From Calliphora vicina (Eukaryota; Arthropoda; Insecta; Diptera; Calliphoridae): a DNA stretch of 64,000 nucleotides. The stretch's first letter is position 1, and every line of letters starts with the position of its first letter. The notes below the pieces were generated by a model, which did no database searches, was not told the DNA's origin, and saw only the letters and a program-made list of their open reading frames with translations. The position numbers and the translations under genes were made by a program. Positions 56,107-64,000 of this stretch are shown here, piece by piece. The stretch spans positions 93,693,358 through 93,757,357 of the forward strand of contig NC_088782.1 of the NCBI RefSeq assembly GCF_958450345.1, in the 5' to 3' direction.

Positions 56107-57404
56107 AGGAGTGAGATCGAAAAATTCTTAACATACATATATGTTTATAAAAAAGAAACCACTAAACTTACAGCTTTAATTTTTTTTTTATTTGATTGAA
56201 ATTATTATTACAATTTACAAAAAAAATTATTTTTATAGTTTTAATCACTAGTGATGAAATTTTGAACCTTTTTCGGAAACCCTTCCATTAACGTTTTTAT
56301 AGTGCTTTCTGTCACTTTGCTCGAACATGTAGTCCATCTCCGTTTAAAATCTACCACACTTTTGGACACCTTTTTTGTACTCTTCAATTCTCTTTTAACA
56401 AGAGCCCAATATCTCTCCACTGGCCTTAGCTCCGGGCAGTTTGGAGGATTTGCCTCTCTTGGTACAAATACCACATTATTGTTCTTGTACCACTCAAGGG
56501 CTTGTTTGCCATAGTGACAGGATGCCAAGTCAGGCCAAAAATAAGTGGACACATTATGAAGTCTTATGAATGGAAGCAGCCTTTTTTGTAAACATTCCTT
56601 GATGTAAATTTCGGTATTTATAGAGCCCGTTGTAACAAATGAGTGGCTTCTTTTGCCGCAACTGCATATTGCTTGCCATACCAAGAACTTTCTGGGAAAT
56701 TTTGTCTGCTTTTGGGTCCTAAACTTTTCTTCAACATTCCCTCGAGCATCAGCAACATAAAATTTTTGACCTGGAAGTTGCGAAAAATCTGCCAGAACAT
56801 ACGTTTCGTCATCCATTATGCAGCAAGAATATTTTTTTATAAAACTTGACTTCAATTTCCGTGCTCTGTTTTTGGCCTCTAAATTTTTAGTAGCGTTCCT
56901 GTCAGGAACTTTTTGAGCCTTGTATGTTTTTAAACCTGCATTAGCTTTAACTTTTCGTACCAAATAGTCCGAGCACTGAGCTAACCGGGCTGCTTTCCTA
57001 CCGGATGTGTTGGGAGCTCTTTTGAAAATGCGTTCTATTTTTTTGGCTTTAGAAACATCATGTGGACCATTCCTTCTACCTGAACCAGGTTTTCTATCAA
57101 CTGACAAGTTCTCCCGGTACTGTTTAATAACATTGGAAACAGTTTGACGGCAGACCTTTGTATGCTTGGCCAACTTTTTGTAAGACCAAGTTGGGTTTTG
57201 TTGAAAATATTTAATAATTTCAGTACGCACTTTTTTCTGGTCACTCATTTTAATCAGATTAACAAAAAAATTAATATAATTGACATTACACATAATAACT
57301 GACATGTTTTTCAAAGGTAACTTGATCAAAAAAAAATTCAAATAATACTTGGGTTAAAAAATGTAATGAAAAACGTGTGTTAAGAATTTTTCGATCTCAC
57401 TCCT
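56107..57404 (-). mobile_element. Apparently intact DD37E mariner-like transposon
   Basis: Identical 27-bp inverted repeats at 56107-56133 (starting AGGAGTGAGATCGAAAAATT) and 57378-57404, with TA duplicated outside (56105-56106 and 57405-57406). The element is 1,298 bp and carries one complete transposase gene on the minus strand. Perfect termini, a clean target site and an unbroken gene suggest recent insertion. Its right side abuts the TTATACC edge of a mini-me repeat. Confidence 0.95.
56241..57248 (-). CDS. Tc1/mariner transposase, DD37E type
   Basis: Encodes a 335-residue transposase that would cut and paste the surrounding element at TA sites in the nucleus. The start MSDQKK at 57248 is preferred over an upstream in-frame ATG (57341), because the longer version adds a hydrophobic, AT-coded leader lying between the terminal repeat and the gene. 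Residues about 6-50 form a helix-turn-helix (YKKLAKHTKVCRQTVSNVIK). GSGRRNG at 55-61 is the small GRPR-like linker, and a second DNA-binding helix set follows to about 105. The catalytic residues are D147 (MDDETY), D240 (FWPDLASCHY) and E278 (CPELRPVERYW), with 37 residues between the last two, so it fits the ITmD37E group known from mosquitoes. No stop or frameshift interrupts it. Length is normal for the family. Activity is inferred, not shown. Confidence 0.93.
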   Translation of the reverse strand: MSDQKKVRTEIIKYFQQNPTWSYKKLAKHTKVCRQTVSNVIKQYRENLSVDRKPGSGRRNGPHDVSKAKKIERIFKRAPNTSGRKAARLAQCSDYLVRKVKANAGLKTYKAQKVPDRNATKNLEAKNRARKLKSSFIKKYSCCIMDDETYVLADFSQLPGQKFYVADARGNVEEKFRTQKQTKFPRKFLVWQAICSCGKRSHSFVTTGSINTEIYIKECLQKRLLPFIRLHNVSTYFWPDLASCHYGKQALEWYKNNNVVFVPREANPPNCPELRPVERYWALVKRELKSTKKVSKSVVDFKRRWTTCSSKVTESTIKTLMEGFPKKVQNFITSD

Positions 57405-57777
57405 TATACCTTTCACCTTCGTGAGGTGGGTATATATAAGTATGTCATTCCGTTTGTAATTTCCTCAATATAATTTTCTACCCTATATATATTCTGGATC
57501 CTTATAGAGTCGATTAAGCCATGTTGATATGTCTGTCCTGTCCAAATAAAAAAAAATTTTAAAAACCAAACATTTTTTTTTTAAATTAAAAAACCAAATA
57601 ATTTTAAAATTTTTAAAATAACAATCCGAAAAAAAAATTTTCCAAAAAATTAAAAAACTACTTTGGAAAAAAAATTTTGTTTATCTAAAAATATTCAAAA
57701 TTTGTATTTTGAAGTATAATTTGGTGAAGGGTATATAAGATTCGGCACAGCCGAATATAGCTCTCTTACTTGTTTTT
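57405..57777 (-). mobile_element. Mini-me-type repeat (type A), inverted, shortened
   Basis: TATACCTTTCACCTTCGTGA at one end and CCGAATATAGCTCTCTTACT at the other, with CGATTAAGCCATGTTGATAT and TGTCTGTCC. Shorter than the other copies; the central conserved block is lost and the GTCT tract is reduced. Confidence 0.7.
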
Positions 57778-59243
57778 ATTTTGTATTGTTTGACAATTTA
57801 TCGTTAAGATATTAGTAAGACAGCTGTATTACAAAAATCAGCGTTCAGTGAGAAATGTTATTCCTGCACTTCGACCAACAAAATGTCGTGTGATATCACA
57901 CGTTTGGATTTTTTTGGGTTTTGTGATGTCAAAAATCTTCAACGTAAGCCTGCTACGTTTCTAGACTTGGAAGCGTAATTCCCTAGATACCGGAAGCAAT
58001 GCTGGAAGGATTGATCGAAGTCGTGTCCAACATTTGAATAAAGTTGTCAGATATTGTTTATTTGAGTTGTAATAAATATCCCGACACCCAATTATATTTT
58101 AAGTGTTTTATTTAAAATAAAACATTAAATGAATCACCAATATTATGAGAATAATCTCAGGGATATGGACTAGAGGTAAATCCGACTAAATCAGAACTGT
58201 TACTTATAATACTGGATAAACTAAATTGAAACCTGAATACACGTCCATTAACATTAAATAGGCAATTGCTCTAAACTGAGAAAACCGTATATTGGTTATA
58301 CGATTTTGTTATCAAACCAATTCTATTCTACAAGGTAGCGATTTGGATATTACTGTTGAAGAACGATTATGATAGTTGGTGAACTTAGGACTATTCCATC
58401 CATGGCAGTGCTTTGTGGTAATCAACAGACATTTTCGCAAAAGTTGTAGCCCAAATGAGAATAAATGACACAAAAGCATAGTCATAACAAAATTTAAGGT
58501 GATGCGAATATAGTCCCTCCAAATAGTCCCTCCAAATATTCATCAAAGATAATTTTCTCAAGAAGCTTAGGTTTATTGAAAATGTTTAAAAATCAGTATT
58601 TAAATAGGGAATTTTTTTAAGATATCGAAAAAGGTACCATTATTTAAACAATTTTACAACTTTCAATCGATTTCCGGCACGTGTTCTAGTTATCCGATTG
58701 CACTTAAATTTTGCATTAGTTAGTTTTAGCTGCTAACGAACAAAATAAGACCCCTCCAAAGCAAATCTATTTTTTAAGGACATGTCTAGTGTACACATTT
58801 AAAGCCTGCCACTTCCTTATAAAGACTTTTGTAGAAGTTGCAACAACGAAGAATAAGAGGAGACAACTGATCATATTCTCTGCCATTATTGGCAACATGG
58901 ATAATTCAGACGAATATTTGGTCAACAAATACTTATTAACGAGACATTTCTTTATGAGAGTAATTATTTATCTTCATTACCTTCAGTGTCCACCTAACCT
59001 GTGGGACACTGAAGGTAGACTAGTTCGAGGAATGGAAACAGGACCCATGTGTGGCCCCAACTGAGGTATGGTTCGAGCGGAGCAGTTTCATACGAATGCA
59101 TTAACTTATAATACCTTTTGAAATTGTGACACAGTGTAGGGTACAACTACAAAACGTTCAGCTCAAAACATTGAAATCGTACTAAGATTGTCTTAAATTA
59201 TGGTCGAAAAACGTCAAGATGAATACAATATTTATAAGAAAAA
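57778..59243. other. No gene supported
   Basis: AT-rich DNA. The open frame 58789-59064 (91 codons) shows no known domain. It overlaps an imperfect hairpin at 58978-59016 (TACCTTCAGTGTCC / GGACACTGAAGGTA, spacer about 9-11 bases). Treated as chance or as an unidentified old element. Confidence 0.35.
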
Positions 59244-59814
59244 ACAAGTAAGAGTGCTATATTCGGCTGTGCCGAATCTTATATACCCTTCACCAAATTA
59301 TACTTAAAAATTTTAAATATTTTTAGGTAAACAAAATTTAATTTTGTTTTTTGAATTTTTTGGAAAAAAAAATTTTCGATTGTTATTTTAATTTTTTTTT
59401 TTAAATTTTAAAAATTTTTTTTTTTAAATTTTAAAATTTTTTTTTTTCAAATTTTCAAATTTTTTTTTTGTTTTTTCAATTTTTTTTTTTTAAAAATTCG
59501 GGTTCAAAATTTTTTTTCCCGATTTTGACCCATTGTAGGTCCAACTTACTATGGTCTTATATACGTCGTTGCAAATGTCTTTGAAATATCTATCATTAGA
59601 TATCCATATTGTCTATATTAATGTCTTAGTAATCCAGATATAGGTAAAAAAATAGGTCAAAAATCGAGGTTGTCTTGGTTTTTTCCTCATATCTCAGCCA
59701 TTTGTGGACCGATTTTGCTGATTTTAAATAGCAAAATTCTCGAAAGCATGTCTGACAGAATTATTGAAGATTTGGATCCCGAAGATATCTGGGGTCTTCA
59801 GAAAACTGATTTCA

Positions 59815-59880
<66 letters not shown>

Positions 59881-60019
59881 GGACATGGCTTAATCGACTC
59901 CGCTATCTATAAGGATCCAGAATATATATACTTTATAGGGTCGGAAATGAAAAATGTAGAAATTACAAACGGAATGACAAACTTATATATACCCTTCTCA
60001 CGAAGGTGAAGGGTATAAT
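59244..60019 (+). mobile_element. Mini-me-type repeat (type A), longest GACA tract
   Basis: Starts AACAAGTAAGAGTGCTATAT, ends CGAAGGTGAAGGGTATAAT. Nearly identical to the 6560-7210 copy, including CGATTTTGACCCATTGTAGG and ATATATATACTTTATAGGGT. It has a much longer T-rich block and a GACA run of about 17 units. The 59670-59912 and 59764-60009 open frames are produced by the tract. Confidence 0.8.
59815..59884 (+). repeat. (GACA)n microsatellite
   Basis: An uninterrupted run of about 17 ACAG/GACA units inside the mini-me repeat. The sister copies at 7047-7078 and 38325-38352 have only a few units. Confidence 0.95.
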
Positions 60020-60399
60020 AAGAAACAAAAAAAAGAAAACCAGAAAATAAAACAGGCAATCATGATCGATACAAAAAATTACCTAAAGCCGCACCTTAAA
60101 AACTCAAGCTAACAAAAAAAAACACAAGCATACATATAGCAGAGAAACAACAACTACGGCAACAGCATCGACAACAACAAGGGGCAACATGAAAAGCAAT
60201 CCCATTAGAGTGGCACTAGTATCTTCTAATCAAGTCTGTCTGTATTTTAGTCCACACTTTGTAGTAAGCAGTGGTGCCATAGTTGGAGACTTTTCCTCTT
60301 CATTTAGGCGAGTTTTTTTTGTATATAGAAATTAATCTAGTGGGTTAAAATTTGTTAGATAAATATTTAGTCATGGGTTGATTTATACCAATATCAAAA
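60020..60399. other. Unique-looking fly DNA
   Basis: A-rich start, then CAACAACTACGGCAACAGCA and CGACAACAACAAGG near 60148-60182, the style of fly leader or intron DNA. No exon supported. Confidence 0.35.
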
Positions 60400-60600
60400 T
60401 TTGCATAACCTCACAAACATATACTTGTTTACTGTAACCATATATATGGTTGATACAATCATGTGAATCGGAAATTACCCATATTATGGTTACCATAATC
60501 ATGTAAATAGTTACTGTGACTATATTATTGTTAAAAAACTTATAATATTGAAATGGTTACAGTGAACATGCACAACTATATTTTTTCTCTGCGTGTAGTG
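60400..60600. repeat. Repeat ending TTTTTTCTCTGCG
   Basis: Consists of short ATGGTTAC/GTAACCAT-like words (TAACCATATATATGGTT, TATGGTTACCATAATCATGT) and ends TATTTTTTCTCTGCGTGTAG. The inverse terminus CGCAGAGAAAAAA with similar words opens the repeat at 63703, so the two are probably one MITE family. Confidence 0.5.
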
Positions 60601-60904
60601 ATCTGAAATCGTTCTTATCCAGATTATAACTTCAGAGCTATTGTTCATTGGCTAAAATGTTAATTCACATCACTTTCAATAAACTATTATATAATTTTGG
60701 GTTATAAAATAAGTTTCGAAACAAAAATTATATTTAAGCAGGTACGTAATCAGAGGCATTACGAAAGGGTCTTCAAATAACATTGATTAATTCAAATAAT
60801 GGTTATAAATCGTAAGATAATATAAGTCAGATTTATTTGGTTATGAAATAAAAATATAAAGATTTTTATAAAAAAAGACCTTAAGCTTAAATTAATAACA
60901 TTTT
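60601..60904. other. No recognised feature
   Basis: AT-rich spacer; nothing supported. Confidence 0.4.
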
Positions 60905-62290
60905 AAAGTTGATTGATTTTCGGAACAGGCCTTATATGGGGGCTATGACTAATTATGGACCGATCGCCATGAAATTAGGTCGTGTGTTATTAGTTGAATT
61001 TTATGTGTATACTAGGGTATTCAATTAATCGGGTTTCTGGTTTAATCGGTTAACCGAGCAAATAATTAATCGGGGTTTAGATTTATTCGGTTAATAATCG
61101 GTTAATTTAAAATTATTCGATTAACCGAATAATTTCTATTTTATGTTTAAATTGAAAATATAACCACGAATTTTGTGTAGAAAAACATAAAAACAAACAA
61201 AACATAACAATTCAACCAAAAAATAATAGCAAATATGTTATTTGAGATCTTTAGATTGTTAAAAAAATTTTTAATTTCAACATTAAACTAAAACTATTGC
61301 AATTTGGTACACTTGCATTTTTTGTTGTGTATGCTAATATAAATAATAAATAAATGTTTATAAAATAAAGCTTTTTTCTACACAAAATTCTTCCAACATT
61401 CTTCTAACTATTATCGCCTTGATAAATTTTATTTTTATTGCTAAACATTACAAAAGGCGCATCAATAAATGTAGAAACTATATACTTTTTACAAGAAATG
61501 GTAAAAAGTTGAAAAAGTCGAAAATAGTCTAAAAAAGTCGAAGATAGTCTAAAAAAGTCGATTTAACTAAAAAGTCTAAAGTTCGAAAAGTCGACTTTTT
61601 AAAAAACGGAAAAAGTCGAAAAGTCGACTTTTTGTTTCAGCTATAGAACCCATTTCAATACCTCAGTTTTTTCTAAGCATATCAAATTTATCGTTATACC
61701 ATTGGTGTCCTTTTTGGATTGTTTTAGATATTAAATATTTTTTCGCAACTAGTTTTGTTAAGTTCCGATAAAAGACTCGTTTCAAAAAAAGTCTGTATAT
61801 GTAAATGCAAAAGTTTCAAATACATGTAATTTAAATATGTTAGTTGTTATTCTCACTAAACAGTTTTCTTATATGTTCGAAAAAATATATAGGCCCTAAT
61901 TTTGTAAATAACGTCACCAAAGTGATATTTATACGATTCGATTAATCGATTGAATACTCTAGTGTATACCAACATTTTTAAGAGATTTATGCTCGTTAAA
62001 GTGATTATCGGAAGCAGGCATTATATGGGAGCTATGACTAATTATGGACTGATCATCATAAAATTAGGTGACATGAATTTCGCATATATAGAACCTATTT
62101 GGAGTGTATATACCTATATAAGCCCAATTCCGGGAGGACATTTGTATGGGGGCTACTTGAAATAGTGTACCGATTTCAACAAGTTTCAATAGGCTTTGTC
62201 CTTATATGTATGTGCCAAATTTTATCGCAATATCTTAAAAATTGCGACCTGTACTTTGCGGACAAGGTTTACACGGACAGCCAGTCAGAC
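60905..62290 (+). mobile_element. Mini-me-like repeat (type B), split by a hAT element
   Basis: CGGAACAGGCCTTATATGGG, TATGGACCGATCGCCATGAA and AATTAGGTCGTGTG parallel 2785-2860. After the hAT insertion (61013-61961) it resumes with ACCAACATTTTTAAGAGATT, AGCCCAATTCCGGGAGGACA and GTTTACACGGACAGCCAGTC. The open frames at 61950-62317 are repeat-derived. Confidence 0.65.
61013..61961. mobile_element. Non-autonomous hAT element with exact 8-bp duplication
   Basis: Ends TAGGGTATTCAAT and, inverted, TAGAGTATTCAAT; GTGTATAC flanks both (61005-61012 and 61962-61969). Subterminal zones are full of ATTAATCG/TTAACCGA words. The interior at 61505-61640 has about nine AAAAAGTCGA-like units. Same family as 3713-5526. 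Confidence 0.85.
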
Positions 62291-63239
62291 GGAAGGCTGA
62301 AAATTACAAGGAATTAGTTATAGCCTTTTTATTTAGTACTTATAATATTGGATGTAAAAGTACACCATCCTAACATTCATTTAGACATGCTTCTTGAAAG
62401 TCTTGGATCGTATAGCGAAGAATAAGGAGTACGTTTCAATCAAGATTTAAAAGTGATTTAAGATACATATATACCAAGGTCACTGGGTACCTGAACATAT
62501 GATGGCAGATTACTGTTGTAGTATCAGATTACTGTTGGAGTGTCCTAAAGACCTCCATCGTAGAAAATAAACTTCTAAACTGTCAAATAAATATAAAATA
62601 TTTTAAAATCGTTTATTTTTACCCCTGTAATTTTTCGCAAACTACACGTAGCATTGAAAAAATAAGTAGGGTATCGAATTTATTTAAAATCACTTTTAGT
62701 TTTGACGACACCTAAATCATTGTATACCTGTTATAATTAAATGCTTGACACTGTATTCATAGCTGAAATTACACATGTTTGAATTGAATTTGAATTCCAG
62801 CAAAACGCTTTTAGGAATAAACAATATTTTTGCTTTATATTATTCTACTTCATTTCCAAATTATAAATATAAGCATATTATTTCATTTCTTTTGTTTAAT
62901 AAATTATTAAACAGACAAATGTTTTATCAGAGGTTAAAAAATAAATAATATGTTGCTACTTATATGCAAAGACTAAGATCAAGCAAACTAGATTTGGAAT
63001 ATCTCAAAAGATTGTTTTTTTAATTGGATTTAAATTACAGTCTCAAATAAATTAAATGATTCATTAATATTTTCCTCCTATATTACCTCAAAAACAACAT
63101 TACCTATTTAACAACAATTACCATTATTCTATAAATAGTTTTAATATATTTTCAAAATAATTCCAATTATTGAAATCTACCGAAGTTAAAATGTTTAATA
63201 CCCCTTTCCAACTCATTTAAGATATTTGTGCATTTTAAT
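62291..63239. other. No recognised feature
   Basis: Very AT-rich sequence with no repeat end, exon or structured element that I can support. Confidence 0.4.
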
Positions 63240-63360
63240 ATTTTAAGTCATGCCGAAATTTCCGTTACTGAAATGACAGCAAATACCGTTACCACTGTAA
63301 TGTCATTACCGAAAAAGCTAAAATACCGTTACCGAAATAGTTAAAATAAGAGTTACGCTT
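63240..63360. repeat. Degenerate CCGTTACCGAAAT repeat
   Basis: Several imperfect copies: CCGAAATTTCCGTTACTGAA, ATACCGTTACCACTGTAATG, TACCGTTACCGAAATAGTTA. A short remnant, perhaps of a transposon end. Boundaries uncertain. Confidence 0.45.
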
Positions 63361-63702
63361 TAACAGTTTAAAATGGATAGTCAAAATAAAATATTCAAAA
63401 CTGAAACCTAATACATATTGTATTTTAAAAGTTGAACATATAGTACACTAATTTTACTGATTTTAATCCTTCATTGTATGTACATGTATACCTTGCACAA
63501 AATTTATTTGTTGCTCGTACGTACGTATGAGTTCTGTTGTTTGCTGAGTTGAACTAAGTTGGGTTAAGTTTTTTTTTATATTTTGTGTTCCATATTTATA
63601 CGGGATCTTATCAAAGGAGTAAAATGTTTAATTGTCTGTTCAATGTATTTTCTTCTTTTTGTTCTTCTTCCCCAACGTACACTGTTCAGTTGTAATGTAC
63701 TC
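63361..63702. other. No recognised feature
   Basis: AT-rich spacer, nothing supported. Confidence 0.4.
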
Positions 63703-64000
63703 GCAGAGAAAAAATGGTTATGGTAAACATAATCTAAGAACAAAATATTATGTTTAGATTTATGATTGTAGTCAAAACATATTATGATCACTATTAGTAT
63801 TATAAAATATAATCTTATGATCAAATATAGTCTTAATATTACAACATACTATATTTCTATTAATCATAATGTGAACTTATAACATCACATTATATTTATT
63901 ATATTATCATAACACTGTCATTCATGATCACAATAAGTTCTGAAATAATCATAATATGACCCAAAGTAACCATATTATGGTTTAAGGTAAACATATTATG
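63703..64000. repeat. Repeat beginning CGCAGAGAAAAAATGG, cut by the window edge
   Basis: After the start CGCAGAGAAAAAATGGTTAT the sequence is a dense set of near-palindromic words (ACATATTATG, AACATAATC, TCATAATATGA, ATATTATGGTTTA). It runs to the end of the window, so the far end is not seen. The related terminus is at 60588-60595. Confidence 0.5.

Noticed and set aside
58789..59064. Open frame of 91 codons as a small gene
   Set aside because: No known domain, no splice or initiation support, AT-rich surroundings, overlaps a hairpin; could not be supported.

Overview
The window looks like AT-rich nuclear DNA of a higher fly (Diptera, probably a calyptrate such as a blow fly or house-fly relative). 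The evidence is GT-AG introns with fly-like splice sites, CAA/CAG-rich untranslated DNA around a gene with asparagine, threonine and glutamine runs, and several copies of dipteran mini-me-type repeats with (GACA)n tracts. The species call is inference. I see no prokaryotic, viral or CRISPR system, and no tRNA or rRNA gene.

The only convincing host gene is on the minus strand in the left quarter. It encodes a MADF-domain (Myb/SANT-like) DNA-binding protein. The main coding exon is 13397-14635. A likely first coding exon lies at 15192-15416, and a 69-base exon at 1340-1408, across a 12-kb intron. All these junctions are in phase 0, and the gene continues past the left edge of the window. The large intron is packed with transposon debris.

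The rest is intergenic or intronic DNA dominated by nested, mostly non-autonomous DNA transposons. Four hAT-type elements still have exact 8-bp target duplications: 10776-11890, 25853-27282, 40336-41437 and 61013-61961. Several TA-flanked Tc1/mariner or pogo-like elements and MITEs sit at 2571, 3878, 24333 and 39228. Long foldback elements lie at 7412-9501, 42917-44897, 47380-47970, 49911-51851, 53941-56026 and 54274-55298. Decayed protein remnants include a DD41D mariner transposase near 16.5 kb and a non-LTR retrotransposon at 19.1-21.2 kb.

The one intact mobile element is at 56107-57404. It is 1,298 bp long, with 27-bp identical inverted repeats, a TA duplication, and an uninterrupted 335-residue DD37E transposase, so it may be young or active.

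The most unusual structures are two. One is the family of kilobase-scale near-perfect palindromes, one of which lies in the intron of the MADF gene and would form a long hairpin RNA if transcribed. The other is a foldback element whose arms hold about nine copies of a roughly 180-bp unit, three in one direction and six in the other.
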